Translations under genes and position numbers: made by a program
The notes under the pieces: model-generated
Databases searched by the model: none
The model's input: the letters and a program-made list of their open reading frames with translations, nothing else
What the model was told of the DNA's origin: nothing
Source of the DNA: Sporomusaceae bacterium UBA7701
GTDB lineage: Bacteria > Bacillota > Negativicutes > Sporomusales > UBA7701
NCBI GenBank assembly: GCA_002482545.1
Contig: DLGF01000005.1
Span: 103,451 to 167,450, forward strand
DNA: 64,000 nt
Direction: 5' to 3'
In this document: positions 50,779-60,169 of the stretch, piece by piece
Layout of the letters: the number at the start of each line of letters is the position of its first letter
Numbering within the stretch: the first letter of the stretch is position 1

Positions 50779-50958
50779 TTAAATCTCGGCGACGACCCGG
50801 CAGGGCAAGCCGGACAGACCTTCATAATTGACCGGATAGGTGTGGACCGTAAAATCGCGGGTCTTGGCTTCCTTCGGCAATATATCCAGGTTAGCCAGGT
50901 TCTTAACGGCAAAGATATTGTTGGCGGCGCAGTACTGGTCGGCCTGCGGGTGTGGCAT
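50779..50958 (-). pseudogene. C-terminal relic of a cyclase-family (kynurenine formamidase-like) gene
   Basis: On the minus strand 59 residues read MPHPQADQYCAANNIFAVKN, then LANLDILPKEAK, then FTVHTYPVNYEGLSGLPC and RVVAEI before a stop. This is the standard end of PF04199 cyclase-family proteins (ENL.NLD.LP...F.V...P.NY.GLSGLPCRV.A). The first 150 or more residues of such a protein, including the HxGTHxD metal motif, are missing; AT-rich DNA takes their place. The piece is therefore a deletion remnant. The ATG at 50958 is fortuitous. It lies divergent to the MarR gene, which may once have regulated it. Confidence 0.75.
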
Positions 50959-51115
50959 TGGTTCCTTTTTTTGTTTCCATGAAAAAAATGTTATGATAGA
51001 TTATTGTTTCCGAGTAAACTATTTTTCGCGAGAATTGTTTTATTTTGCATTTCCATGTTGTATAATAACAGTATTCTTAAGCAAACGATACTGGACAAGG
51101 CCGGGTTGAAAAGCT

Positions 51116-51604
51116 ATGGAAGATAAGGAACGGGATGTTCAGAAGCTCCTGCGGAAACTGAAAACGCTGATCTATCAGGTTGACCTGGAAGAGCATGCAC
51201 ACAGGATGTTGCAGACTATTCTGGAGGAACAGGAATGCGCGGACCTTCAGAATGTCAGTTTGTCTTTGGCGGAGTGCCATGTCGTCGACTGCATCGGACG
51301 GGACGAGCGGGTCAATACTACGGGGATCGCCAGGAAACTGAATATCACCAAGGGCGGGATTTCCAAGATAACCGCGAAGTTGGTGAAAAAGGGCATGGTC
51401 GAAGCCTACCGCCTGGCGAACAACCAGAAGGAAACCTATTATCGGCTGACGCCTTTGGGGGAGAAGATATTCCACCTTCACGAAGTCCTGCACCAACAGG
51501 CGGAAGCCCAGTTCGCCGCCCTTTTTAGCTTATACAGTCCGGAGGAACTGGCGTTCGCCGGTAGGTTTCTGGACGATTTAACGGCCGTATTCCGTTCCCA
51601 ATGA
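51116..51604 (+). CDS. MarR-family transcriptional regulator
   Basis: This 162-residue protein has the MarR winged helix (LSLAECHVVDCIGRDERVNTTGIARKLNITKGGISKITAKLVKKGMVEAYR, with the wing at NNQKETYYRLTPLGEKI) between dimerisation helices. It probably senses a small phenolic or other ligand. TATAAT lies at 51061-51066 without a clear -35. The ribosome site is weak (GCCGGGTTG). It is divergent from the cyclase relic; the original target may have been lost. Confidence 0.88.
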   Translation: MEDKERDVQKLLRKLKTLIYQVDLEEHAHRMLQTILEEQECADLQNVSLSLAECHVVDCIGRDERVNTTGIARKLNITKGGISKITAKLVKKGMVEAYRLANNQKETYYRLTPLGEKIFHLHEVLHQQAEAQFAALFSLYSPEELAFAGRFLDDLTAVFRSQ

Positions 51605-51734
51605 CGGTGATTCGCTGCCGCTGGTGAACGGGGCAATAAGATGTTCGCCCCTACGGCCATAGCCGCCGTGCAGGGCTTTTTGTTTTTGCGGGCAGGACTG
51701 CGGTTCTGTCCAAGTGTTTACGGGGAGGTCCAAA

Positions 51735-52799
51735 ATGAAAAATGCCAAAAAACTGATCCTTGTTCTTGTTATGCTGCTTAGCCTGGTATGCCCGGCAGCC
51801 ACCGTTGCGGCCGCTGGGCCGCGGGAATTGGACATAGGTGACTTGCCGGAGTGGGAAATGCGGCTTAGTTCCCAAAGCGGCAGACTTCTCTTTTCCGACA
51901 GTCCGGAAATGGTTAATCGTGACGGGATTTTATACCGCGATCAGGTGGAAGGCGCCGGCCGGCTGTTTTTCCATCATGTAAACGCCGATGCGGTTGCTAA
52001 ACGGCTGGAAGTGCTGGTCGAAAATAAAAGCAGCAAGGTTGCCCGCGTTGCGGTCCGGCAATACGGGTTGGGCGGGCCGGGATACGCCTGGATGGCAATC
52101 GGCAAGGAAACGCTGACCTCCTACCTGGCCGGCAGTCAGCCCTATGAGCTGGCAATCCCCCCGGGGGGAGCCGTGCCCCTGTCCGCCGTCATAAGCGAAA
52201 CGGCGGTGTTGCCCAATATGCTGATTAGCGGCATGTTCGACTTTACCGCCGATCGGCCGGTGACCGTCACCGTCCTGATGCTGCCGCTTCTGGAGGATGG
52301 CGCGGCCTTCGCGCGGACGGCCCGGGTATTGGCGCCGGATGAGTATCATTTGCGGGGCACCTTCGAGGGAGCCGACCGTAAACTGGTGGCCGCCTCTCCC
52401 TATGATCCGGCGGAAGACGGACCGGTGGCGCTGACGCTGGGTGATAATCAGATCGACCGCTATTTAACAGGGGTTGACGCCACCAATGGCAAACCAGTCA
52501 TAAATTACGGGAATTATGGCGTGGTTTATCAACTGGTCATTCCTTCGAAAAGCGGCGGAAAAATTGCCTACTATCTCGCTCCCCGGGGCGGGGAATATGC
52601 CGGTGCCATCGGGATAGACCATCCTGACGCCACCTGGCGTTCGGTAGCTACTCCCATGGGACGGGTTCATTTCGGGACCAATAGGGCAGAGGATTTTGCT
52701 TTTCTGGGGACCTATGACAGCGGAGAAACCATGGTGTTCACCTTTAGTCCGCCAGGAGCATCGAATCTGCCGGTAAAAATCGTGGTTTTGCCCCAGTAG
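51735..52799 (+). CDS. Secreted protein of unknown function
   Basis: This 354-residue protein has a signal peptide (KKLILVLVMLLSLVCPAATVAAAG, cleavage near residue 25) and a beta-rich mature part with repeated Ig-like strands. No membrane segment or catalytic motif is visible. Similar exported proteins, some with copper-amine-oxidase-type stalk domains, are frequent in Negativicutes; this assignment is from memory and weak. GGGGAGG precedes the ATG; an earlier start at 51714 lacks a site. Confidence 0.7.
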   Translation: MKNAKKLILVLVMLLSLVCPAATVAAAGPRELDIGDLPEWEMRLSSQSGRLLFSDSPEMVNRDGILYRDQVEGAGRLFFHHVNADAVAKRLEVLVENKSSKVARVAVRQYGLGGPGYAWMAIGKETLTSYLAGSQPYELAIPPGGAVPLSAVISETAVLPNMLISGMFDFTADRPVTVTVLMLPLLEDGAAFARTARVLAPDEYHLRGTFEGADRKLVAASPYDPAEDGPVALTLGDNQIDRYLTGVDATNGKPVINYGNYGVVYQLVIPSKSGGKIAYYLAPRGGEYAGAIGIDHPDATWRSVATPMGRVHFGTNRAEDFAFLGTYDSGETMVFTFSPPGASNLPVKIVVLPQ

Positions 52800-52909
52800 A
52801 GGTCTTTCCCGGCCTGACCGGAGCCACTTGGGAGCCTGGAGCGGTCCGGACGCGGCAAAAGACGGGGCGACACCGGCGACGGCTTTAATGATATCAAGGA
52901 GGCGGGACT

Positions 52910-53929
52910 ATGTATAGTTTTAAGAACGACTATAGTGAGGGAGCCCATCCGCGAATCCTGAACGCCTTGCTGGCGACCAATGCCGAGCAGGCGGAAGGTT
53001 ACGGCGAAGACCCGTTTACCCTGAGGGCGGCGGAACTCCTGAAGCAGCGGATCGGCCGCCGCGACATCGACATTCATCTCCTGTCCGGCGGCACCCAGAC
53101 CAATCTTACGGCATTATCGGCTTTTTTGCGGCCCTATGAGGCGGTTGTTTCGGCCGCCACCGGCCACATCCTGGTGCATGAGACAGGGGCCATCGAGGCG
53201 ACCGGCCATAAAGTCATTGCGGTGGACGTAAATGACGGAAAACTCAGGCCCGAACACATCCAGGCCGCTGTTGACGCCCACACCGACGAACATATGGTCA
53301 AGCCGCGGCTGGTGTACATCTCAAATCCTACGGAAATCGGGTCGATTTATTGCAAGGCCGAACTCGGGCAGCTAAGCCAGGTCTGCAGGGCAAACAGGCT
53401 CTTCCTGTATGTCGACGGCGCCCGGCTGGGGTCGGCGCTGTGTTCGGACGAAAACGACCTTAGCCTTTCGGATTTGGCCGACCTGGTGGATGCTTTTTAC
53501 ATTGGCGGCACCAAAAACGGGGCCCTGATCGGAGAGGCGCTCGTAATCAGCCGGGACACATTGAAAGAAGATTTTCGCTTTCACCTGAAGCAAAGAGGCG
53601 CGCTGCTGGCGAAGGGCCGGGTCCTGGGACTCCAGTTCGTGGAGCTGTTTAAAGACGAGCTGTACTTCGACCTGGCCAGACACGCCAATAAGATGGCCGG
53701 GCTGCTGAGGAACGGCGTTGCCCGGGCCGGTTATTCCTTTCTTACCCATTCCCCCACCAATCAAATCTTTCCGATTTTGCCGAACGAACTGATTGAAAAG
53801 CTCCAGAAACGGTATTCCTTTTATGTCTGGAGCAAGATCGACGCCGACCGCTCCGCGATCCGCCTCGTCACTTCCTGGGCCACCCAAGAGGAGGCTGTCC
53901 GGCAATTGGTGGAGGACCTCCGGGGATAA
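52910..53929 (+). CDS. ltaE: Low-specificity L-threonine aldolase family PLP enzyme
   Basis: This 339-residue fold-type I enzyme matches threonine aldolase/beta-eliminating lyases: the start FKNDYSEGAHPRIL, HLLSGGTQTNLTALSAFL, a PLP-ring Asp in YVDGARLGSALC, and the cofactor Lys202 in YIGGTKNGALIG. It cleaves beta-hydroxy amino acids to glycine and an aldehyde. AAGGAGGC precedes the ATG. It is followed closely by the sigma-54 activator gene (38 bases), so both may be in one unit. Confidence 0.9.
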   Translation: MYSFKNDYSEGAHPRILNALLATNAEQAEGYGEDPFTLRAAELLKQRIGRRDIDIHLLSGGTQTNLTALSAFLRPYEAVVSAATGHILVHETGAIEATGHKVIAVDVNDGKLRPEHIQAAVDAHTDEHMVKPRLVYISNPTEIGSIYCKAELGQLSQVCRANRLFLYVDGARLGSALCSDENDLSLSDLADLVDAFYIGGTKNGALIGEALVISRDTLKEDFRFHLKQRGALLAKGRVLGLQFVELFKDELYFDLARHANKMAGLLRNGVARAGYSFLTHSPTNQIFPILPNELIEKLQKRYSFYVWSKIDADRSAIRLVTSWATQEEAVRQLVEDLRG

Positions 53930-53967
53930 TGAGCGGGCGAGGAAAGCCTTCTTTGGAGGGAACAGGC

Positions 53968-56004
53968 ATGAAGACAATCGCTGTGGTTACCTTTGCCGAA
54001 GATGTTGGGCGGTTTTACAGCCGCCAACTGCAGGCGTTGTTCGCTTCCGTCCGGATTCACCGCTATTCCTTTGAAGCCGGCACGGTCGAGAAGCCGTTTA
54101 CCGAGGAGCTGATTCTGGTCGCGACCCACGCGATTTATGACACGGTGCGGCACTTGATCCCCGCGGACAGCGAGGTCGTCATCACCAGGCTCACCCTGTC
54201 GCGGGAGTGTTTCAGGCAGATCCGGGAAATACCGCCGGGCTCGAAAGCCATGCTGGTCAATCTGAGCCCGGAGATGTGCCTGGAAACTATTTCGCTCATT
54301 TCCCAGCTCGGCGTCAACCATATCGAGCTTATGCCGGTATATCCGGGGATGAAGGAAATCCCGCCCTTCGATATCGCGGTCACGCCCGGGGAAAAACGCT
54401 ATGTGCCGGCCGGCGTCAAGACCGTCATCGATATCGGCCACCGCCGGCTGGACACCGGCACCATTGTGGAGATCGCCCTTAAGCTGAATGCGGAATCGCT
54501 GCTGCAGCAGGATGTATTTCAGCAGTATTTCGCCAGTATCATTGACAACCGGTACAGCTTCGACGCCCTGACTGGCAAGAACCGCCGCCTGGAGACCCAG
54601 TTTGACATGCTGCTCAAGGTCCTGGAAGAAGGCATTATCGGGGTAACCTCGCAGGGGGCTGTTTTTGCCTATAACGACAGCGCCGAAAAGATTCTGGGCG
54701 CCAAACGAAATGATGTTCTGGGACAGAAAGCCATGGAGTGCTTTCCGGAGATTCCCTTCGCCGAGGCTTTGGCGCGGCAGGAGGCCGTCAAGTCCAAATT
54801 GATCCAGCGAAACGGCGTGTATCTGTATGTCGAAGTCGTGCTGGTCAAGGAGGCTTGCCGGCTTGCCGGCGCTTTTGCCATCGTAAAAAAGTTCAACGAT
54901 ATGGAGCAGCAGCAGCACCAGCTGCGCCTGCAACTGGTTCAAAAAGGGTACCGCGCCAAGTATACGTTCGAAGACATTGTGGGCGAGAGCGAAGTCATGC
55001 TGGAAGTCAAGGAGCTTGCCCGCAGGATGGCCGAAGTCGACTCGGCGGTGCTCATTTCCGGGGAGAGCGGCAGCGGGAAAGAGCTTTTTGCCCAGGCCAT
55101 CCACAATGCGTCCGGCCGGCATGGTTTCCCGTTCGTGGCGGTGAACTGCGCCGCCATTCCGGAAAACCTCCTGGAAAGCGAGCTGTTCGGCTACGAAGAG
55201 GGGGCGTTCACGGGGGCGAAAAAGGGAGGCCGGCGGGGGCTGTTCGAATTCGCCCATCAGGGCACCCTGTTTTTGGACGAAATCGGCGAGATGAGTCTGG
55301 GGCTGCAGGCGAAGCTGCTGCGCATTCTCCAGGAGAAAGAAGTCGTCCGCGTCGGCGGGGACCGGGTCATTAAAGTCGATGTCCGCATCATCGCCGCCAC
55401 TCACGAGGAGCTGCAAACGCTGGTGGGCCGGGGACGGTTCCGGCGAGACCTGTATTACCGTTTGAGCGTGCTGCCGCTTAGAATTCCCCCGCTGCGCCTG
55501 CGGGGGCCGGATATTCTCCTCCTTGCCCAGCGCTTTCAGCGGCAGCTCGGCGATAAAAAAGAACTGCCGACGGCGATCCGGACGGCGTTTTTGCGGCATA
55601 CCTGGGAAGGCAATGTCCGGGAACTGCGCAACTATATCGAACGTATTTCCTATATCGGGTTCCATGAAACGCTCTTTTCCGAACTGCCGTTGCCGGAACA
55701 GCGGCGGCTGGCGTTTCCGGAGGCTCATCCCCCGGAAAAGGCGGAACAACCGTGGGGCAGGAACCACGAGATCTACGGGTTTGTGCTAAACCAACTGGCG
55801 CTGAGCCGCCGGGACGGCACCAAGCTTGGCCGGCGCCGTCTGGCGGAACTGGCCAGGGCGCAGGGCCTGCCGGTTACCGAGCAGGAAGTCCGCACAGTCC
55901 TCAAAAAATTGGCGGAATGCGGAATGGTAAGCATGGAACGGGGCCGTTCAGGAAGTCATATTACCCTGGACGGACTCCAGTGGCTCGAACAGAAAAAGGG
56001 TTGA
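53968..56004 (+). CDS. Sigma-54-dependent activator, second with shared novel architecture
   Basis: This 678-residue enhancer-binding protein has an N-terminal domain (1-195) homologous to that of the activator at 23.7 kb (VIDIGHRRLDTGTIVEIALKL), PAS (213-310), AAA+ core (335-560) with Walker A GESGSGKE (365-372), GAFTGA (412-417) and LFLDE, and a C-terminal winged-helix-like domain (LGRRRLAELARAQGLPVTEQEVRTVLKKLAECGMVSMERG) instead of the Fis type. The ATG at 53968 follows TTTGGAGGG. Its last codons form one arm of a 28-bp perfect palindrome, and a sigma-54 promoter lies 80 bases after its stop; it very likely controls the MalY-like gene. Confidence 0.9.
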   Translation: MKTIAVVTFAEDVGRFYSRQLQALFASVRIHRYSFEAGTVEKPFTEELILVATHAIYDTVRHLIPADSEVVITRLTLSRECFRQIREIPPGSKAMLVNLSPEMCLETISLISQLGVNHIELMPVYPGMKEIPPFDIAVTPGEKRYVPAGVKTVIDIGHRRLDTGTIVEIALKLNAESLLQQDVFQQYFASIIDNRYSFDALTGKNRRLETQFDMLLKVLEEGIIGVTSQGAVFAYNDSAEKILGAKRNDVLGQKAMECFPEIPFAEALARQEAVKSKLIQRNGVYLYVEVVLVKEACRLAGAFAIVKKFNDMEQQQHQLRLQLVQKGYRAKYTFEDIVGESEVMLEVKELARRMAEVDSAVLISGESGSGKELFAQAIHNASGRHGFPFVAVNCAAIPENLLESELFGYEEGAFTGAKKGGRRGLFEFAHQGTLFLDEIGEMSLGLQAKLLRILQEKEVVRVGGDRVIKVDVRIIAATHEELQTLVGRGRFRRDLYYRLSVLPLRIPPLRLRGPDILLLAQRFQRQLGDKKELPTAIRTAFLRHTWEGNVRELRNYIERISYIGFHETLFSELPLPEQRRLAFPEAHPPEKAEQPWGRNHEIYGFVLNQLALSRRDGTKLGRRRLAELARAQGLPVTEQEVRTVLKKLAECGMVSMERGRSGSHITLDGLQWLEQKKG

Positions 56005-56042
56005 TTGGGTGAAATTCACCCAATCAACCCTTTTTCTGTTCG
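55986..56042. repeat. Perfect 28-bp inverted repeat across the activator stop codon
   Basis: The arms of 28 bases are exact complements with a single central A (near 56014). The inner part reads TTGATTGGGTGAA. It contains the activator stop codon at 56002-56004. It is T-rich after the stem, so it works as a terminator, but its centre is also 70 bases upstream of the sigma-54 promoter, at enhancer distance. Confidence 0.85.
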
Positions 56043-56083
56043 CCCATTGATGAAAATCTGCGGGAAAATTCAGTGATCCGGCA

Positions 56084-56100
56084 TTGGCATGGATTTTGCG
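56084..56100 (+). promoter_or_regulatory. Sigma-54 promoter of the MalY-like gene
   Basis: TTGGCATGGATTTTGCG has invariant GG and GC with ten bases between, differing from consensus only at one -24 and one -12 position. It lies 33 bases before the ATG. Confidence 0.85.
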
Positions 56101-56132
56101 TAAAGTAAGGTCAGAAAGGAGAGGAATAACCA

Positions 56133-57341
56133 ATGAAGTACAATTTCGACAACATGATTGACAGGACTGCCAACTTTTCCGCAAAGTACGACGAACTGGG
56201 CAAAAAATTCGGAGCCGACGACCTTCTTCCCTTGTGGGTGGCTGACATGGATTTCAAAACAGCCGATCCGATCATTGAGGCGATCCGGAAACGGGTTGAT
56301 CAAGGAATTTACGGCTATACCTCCCGTCCCGACTCCTACTATGAGGCGGCTCAACAGTGGCTTGAGCGGCGGCACGGCTGGAAGCCCGACACCGGGCTGA
56401 TGACTCACAGTCCCGGCGTAGTGCCGTCTTTAAGCTTTATTATTCAGCATTTTACCGAGCCGGGTGACAAGATTATCATCCAGCCGCCGGTATATTACCC
56501 TTTCTTCGATGTGGTAAGAAATCATGGCCGGAAATTAGTCCTCAACCCTTTGAAAGTCAACAACGGAAGATACGAAATGGATTATGACCATTTGGAACGG
56601 CTGGCCGCCGCCGGGGCCAAGATGCTGATCCTCTGCAGTCCCCACAATCCGGTCGGCCGGGTCTGGACCAAAGAGGAACTGGTTCGATTGGGGGAAATCT
56701 GCATCGCTCACGGCATACGCGTGATCGCCGACGAGATCCACTCCGACCTGGTTTTCTGGGGCAAGCGCCATATCCCGTTTGCGTCGATTTCCGAAGCCTT
56801 CCGCCAGAACTCGATTACTTGCATAGCTCCCAGCAAAACCTTCAATTTGGCCGGACTGCAAGCTTCCTTTGTCATTTTTCCAACGGAACAGGAACGGGAG
56901 GCTTTTGAAGAAATCCTGGGGTGCCTGGATATTAAAAGGAATAACTGCTTCAGCCTGGTTGCGACAGAGGCGGCTTACCGCCACGGCGATGAGTGGCTGG
57001 ACGGACTCAAACAATATATCGAGGATAACATCGCCTTTATTCAGGACTACTGCAGCCGGCACATACCCTGTCTCCACCCCAATCGCCCGGAGGGGACTTA
57101 TCTGGTATGGATTGACTGCCGGGAACTTGGTTTCGACAAGGATGAGCTGCATCGATTCATGATTGAGAAAGCAAAGATTGCGCTGGACGACGGGTTCTGG
57201 TTCGGCGATGAATACGGCGGCTATATGCGGCTGAATGCCGCGTGTCCGCGCAGTCTGCTGGTGGAAGCCATGGACAGGTGGCGAAAAGCGGTCGACGCCT
57301 TGGGGAAGCCTTGCAATTCAAAAGCGAAGGGAGGCTGTTGA
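56133..57341 (+). CDS. MalY/PatB-type PLP-dependent cystathionine beta-lyase/aminotransferase
   Basis: This 402-residue fold-type I enzyme has the PatB/MalY start FDNMIDRTANFSAKYD...LLPLWVADMDFKT, HNPVGRVWTKEEL, ADEIHSDLVF with the PLP-ring Asp, and cofactor Lys235 in APSKTFNLAGL. Members cleave C-S bonds of cystathionine or cysteine conjugates; a minority transaminate. AAGGAGAGG precedes the ATG. It lies behind a sigma-54 promoter and upstream of an amino-acid permease, suggesting use of an amino acid as carbon or sulfur source. Confidence 0.9.
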   Translation: MKYNFDNMIDRTANFSAKYDELGKKFGADDLLPLWVADMDFKTADPIIEAIRKRVDQGIYGYTSRPDSYYEAAQQWLERRHGWKPDTGLMTHSPGVVPSLSFIIQHFTEPGDKIIIQPPVYYPFFDVVRNHGRKLVLNPLKVNNGRYEMDYDHLERLAAAGAKMLILCSPHNPVGRVWTKEELVRLGEICIAHGIRVIADEIHSDLVFWGKRHIPFASISEAFRQNSITCIAPSKTFNLAGLQASFVIFPTEQEREAFEEILGCLDIKRNNCFSLVATEAAYRHGDEWLDGLKQYIEDNIAFIQDYCSRHIPCLHPNRPEGTYLVWIDCRELGFDKDELHRFMIEKAKIALDDGFWFGDEYGGYMRLNAACPRSLLVEAMDRWRKAVDALGKPCNSKAKGGC

Positions 57342-57500
57342 GCTAAAAAAGGAGGCTGCTGACAGGAAACGCGAACATTTTAGGGGCCGGGAATCTTTGT
57401 TTAAACCGGTATTCGGCTGGGAAGCCTGCGATCATACGGGCAAAATTTCTGCCTTTGCAGTACTAGCATTGCCGCATTATGTAAATAGGAGGATGTTTGT

Positions 57501-58850
57501 GTGAGTGAAGAGAAAAAGCCGCAACTTGCGAAAAGTATCAATGCCTTCGAAGGCATGATGTATGTCATCGGCCTGGTTATCGGTTCGGGAGTCTTCTTAA
57601 AGCCGGCTGTGGTTCTGAGAAACATGGATTCCACCGCCGCTGCGCTGGGAATGTGGGTTGCCGGCGGGATTATCACCATCACCGCGGCCCTCACGATCGC
57701 GGAAATCGCCGCATATATCCCCAAGGTAGGCGGGCTGTACACCTATCTGACGGAGCTCTACAACGAAGTGACGGGCTTTCTGTTCGGATGGGTGGGAACG
57801 CTGATCAACGTGCCTGGCTCCGCGGCGGCGGTGGCGATCGCCTGCGCCACGTTTTCGACCTTTTTTGTTCCGATGAACGGTTTCCAGCAGAAGTGCTTTG
57901 CGGTGTCCTTAGTCGTGGTGCTGGTCGCGGCCCAGATTTTATCGACACGAAACGGCGTTTGGCTTCAGACCGTCGCCACCATCGGCAAGCTCCTTCCTAT
58001 CGCGGCCATTGCCATTTTTGGCCTGATGCAGGGCACGATCAACCACATCAACACGGATTCCGTCGGCCTGCTGAAAAGCGCGGCGCCCGGGATCGCCCTG
58101 CTGGGCGTATTGTGGGCTTACGACGGCTGGCTTAGCACCTGTACCCTGGCGGCCGACATGAAAAGGCCGGAAAAAGATATTCCCAAAGCCATTGTCCTGG
58201 GCATTTCCTTTGTAATGGCCGTATATGTCGCGTTTAACGCCGCCATCTTCTTCGTGCTGCCCGGCGATGTCGCCGCCGCTTCGAATAAAATCGGCGTGGA
58301 TGTTTGCGTGCAGCTCTTCGGCACCAGCGGCGCGGCCTTCATCACGATCGGGATGATGCTGTCGGTTTTTGGAACCTGCAACGCGCTGATAACCTGCGGT
58401 TCCCGCTATACCTTCGCCATGGCCGAGCGCAAGCATCTTCCGGCTCCCCGGGCGCTCGCCGCCATTCATCCCAAACTGGGCTCGCCGGTTAATGCCCTGA
58501 TTTTCCAGGGGGTTATCGCCATTTTGTATATCTTGACCGGCACTTTTGACTCCATAACCGATCTGATTGTCTTTGCCTTATGGATCTTTTACACCCTGGG
58601 GGTTGTCAGCATCTTTATTCTGAGAAAGAGAATGCCCCGCAATCCCAACCTGTACCATGTTCCGCTTTATCCGGTCGTCCCGGTCGTCGGCATACTGGGA
58701 GGCCTGTATCTCATGTTCGCGACCCTGAAGGATTCGCCGACCAGCGCTATGTTCGGTTTGGGGCTCACCCTCCTGGGGTTGCCCGTATATTATTATTGCA
58801 AAAATAAATACGGCTTTGATAAAGGAAACGACGAGCCGATGAAGGCGTAG
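57501..58850 (+). CDS. APC-family amino acid permease
   Basis: This 449-residue membrane protein has about twelve hydrophobic segments and the APC opening INAFEGMMYVIGLVIGSGVFLKPAVVL (GSG motif in the first segment). It ends in a short basic tail. It probably imports or exchanges an amino acid used by the preceding lyase. The GTG start has TAGGAGGATGT upstream. The 160 bases between the two genes have no terminator, so they are taken as one sigma-54 operon. Confidence 0.9.
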   Translation: MSEEKKPQLAKSINAFEGMMYVIGLVIGSGVFLKPAVVLRNMDSTAAALGMWVAGGIITITAALTIAEIAAYIPKVGGLYTYLTELYNEVTGFLFGWVGTLINVPGSAAAVAIACATFSTFFVPMNGFQQKCFAVSLVVVLVAAQILSTRNGVWLQTVATIGKLLPIAAIAIFGLMQGTINHINTDSVGLLKSAAPGIALLGVLWAYDGWLSTCTLAADMKRPEKDIPKAIVLGISFVMAVYVAFNAAIFFVLPGDVAAASNKIGVDVCVQLFGTSGAAFITIGMMLSVFGTCNALITCGSRYTFAMAERKHLPAPRALAAIHPKLGSPVNALIFQGVIAILYILTGTFDSITDLIVFALWIFYTLGVVSIFILRKRMPRNPNLYHVPLYPVVPVVGILGGLYLMFATLKDSPTSAMFGLGLTLLGLPVYYYCKNKYGFDKGNDEPMKA

Positions 58851-58880
58851 GACAGCCGAGTGGACTTGTTCTTGGCCTGT

Positions 58881-58911
58881 GGGGGGTGTGCGGTAGGCAC
58901 ATCCCCTTTTT
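58881..58911 (+). terminator. Terminator after the amino acid permease
   Basis: GGGG-TGTGC pairs with GCACA-CCCC over a short loop and is followed by TTTTT. Confidence 0.75.
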
Positions 58912-59098
58912 CAATGCGCCGGGCCCGGATTGCGCTTTAACTAAGGCCGGAAACCGGCAGGCGGGCATCGCCGGAGTGATATATTGTTAATTGGGATAGA
59001 ATGGCTTATGATATTAGTATGGGCGGCAGCAGCTTGATGCTTATGCGCACTCTGCCGGGAGAAGAGACCGTTTAGGCCGCAAATCTCAAGGGAAGGGA

Positions 59099-59995
59099 AT
59101 GAGGGTCTTGTCTCTTTCCAAATACGAAGTATTTAAAACCATTGCGGAAGTAGGCAGCTTGACCAAAGCCGCCGAGAAGCTGAACATGACTCAGTCCGGC
59201 GTGAGCTATGCCGTTTCCACGCTGGAGTCGGAGCTGGGCGTCCTGTTGCTGAACAGGGTCCGGTCCGGCATTATTCTGACGAGCAGCGGAGAACGTGTTC
59301 TCCGGCATATTGAAGCCATTCTTCACGAAGAAGAGCTTTTGCGCCAGGAAGTAAAGCAAATCAAAAGCATTGATGCCGGGACGGTCCGCCTCGGCACTTT
59401 GTCCAGCGTTTCCATGCAATGGCTGCCGGAGATTTTGTCCCGGTTCAATCGAATGTATCCGGGCATTGAAGTAAAAACATACCTTGGCTGCTATGATGAG
59501 ATGAGTGAATGGATTTCCGACGGCACGGTGGATATTGGTTTTGTCTGCATCCCGATGGCCAAGCCTTTTGAAGTTATTCCGCTGAAAAAGGATAAGCTGG
59601 TCGTTCTTTTGCCCCCGGACCATCCCCTCCGGAGCCAGAGCCGCATTTCCCTCGAACAGCTCAAGGATGAGCCCTTTATCATGCCGCAGTGGGGCAGTGA
59701 CGATAATATCCGGCGCATCCTGGCCCAAAACAAGGTGCGGGTCAAAGTGAAGTACGAGCTGATGGAGGAGAGAACGATATTTGCGATGGTTGAGCGGGGA
59801 ATGGGGGTCAGCGTTCTTCCCCAACTGATTTTGGTGAATGTTCCGGAAACCATCCGGATTGTCGAATTGGCGAGTCCGGAATATCGTGTCCTGGGGCTTG
59901 CGGCGCTTTCGCTCAAGAACCTTTCCCCCGCTGCCAAAAAATTCGCCAATTGCATTCAAGCCTGGCTGGAAGAACAGGGGCAGCTTGATTTTTAA
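59099..59995 (+). CDS. LysR-family transcriptional regulator
   Basis: This 298-residue protein has an N-terminal HTH (FKTIAEVGSLTKAAEKLNMTQSGVSYAVSTLESELGVLLLNR, residues 11-53) and a substrate-binding domain that senses a small effector. GGGAAGGG lies very close to the ATG; an in-frame TTG at 59108 is an alternative start. No divergent gene adjoins, so the target is not evident. Confidence 0.9.
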   Translation: MRVLSLSKYEVFKTIAEVGSLTKAAEKLNMTQSGVSYAVSTLESELGVLLLNRVRSGIILTSSGERVLRHIEAILHEEELLRQEVKQIKSIDAGTVRLGTLSSVSMQWLPEILSRFNRMYPGIEVKTYLGCYDEMSEWISDGTVDIGFVCIPMAKPFEVIPLKKDKLVVLLPPDHPLRSQSRISLEQLKDEPFIMPQWGSDDNIRRILAQNKVRVKVKYELMEERTIFAMVERGMGVSVLPQLILVNVPETIRIVELASPEYRVLGLAALSLKNLSPAAKKFANCIQAWLEEQGQLDF

Positions 59996-60019
59996 TAGTT
60001 CCCGGTTGAAGAACAAGTC

Positions 60020-60063
60020 AACTCCTGTCCGGTTCGCATCCATGGGGCAGGAGTATTGTTTTT
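60020..60063 (+). terminator. Terminator after the LysR gene
   Basis: ACTCCTG-CC pairs with GG-CAGGAGT around a long loop, followed by ATTGTTTTT. Confidence 0.65.
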
Positions 60064-60169
60064 CCCAAAGAGGCGTTTCCCTTCCTGATAAGCCGGCAAG
60101 CAGCGGGGAATTTTCCGGCTGCGCGAGAAATAAACAACAGGCCGAACAGGTCGTTAGGAGTTCAAAAAG

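Noticed and set aside
53821..55767. Long minus-strand ORF of 648 codons opposite the second sigma-54 activator
   Set aside because: Composition is that of an antisense shadow (His/Gln/Arg-rich), while the plus strand has a complete AAA+ activator.
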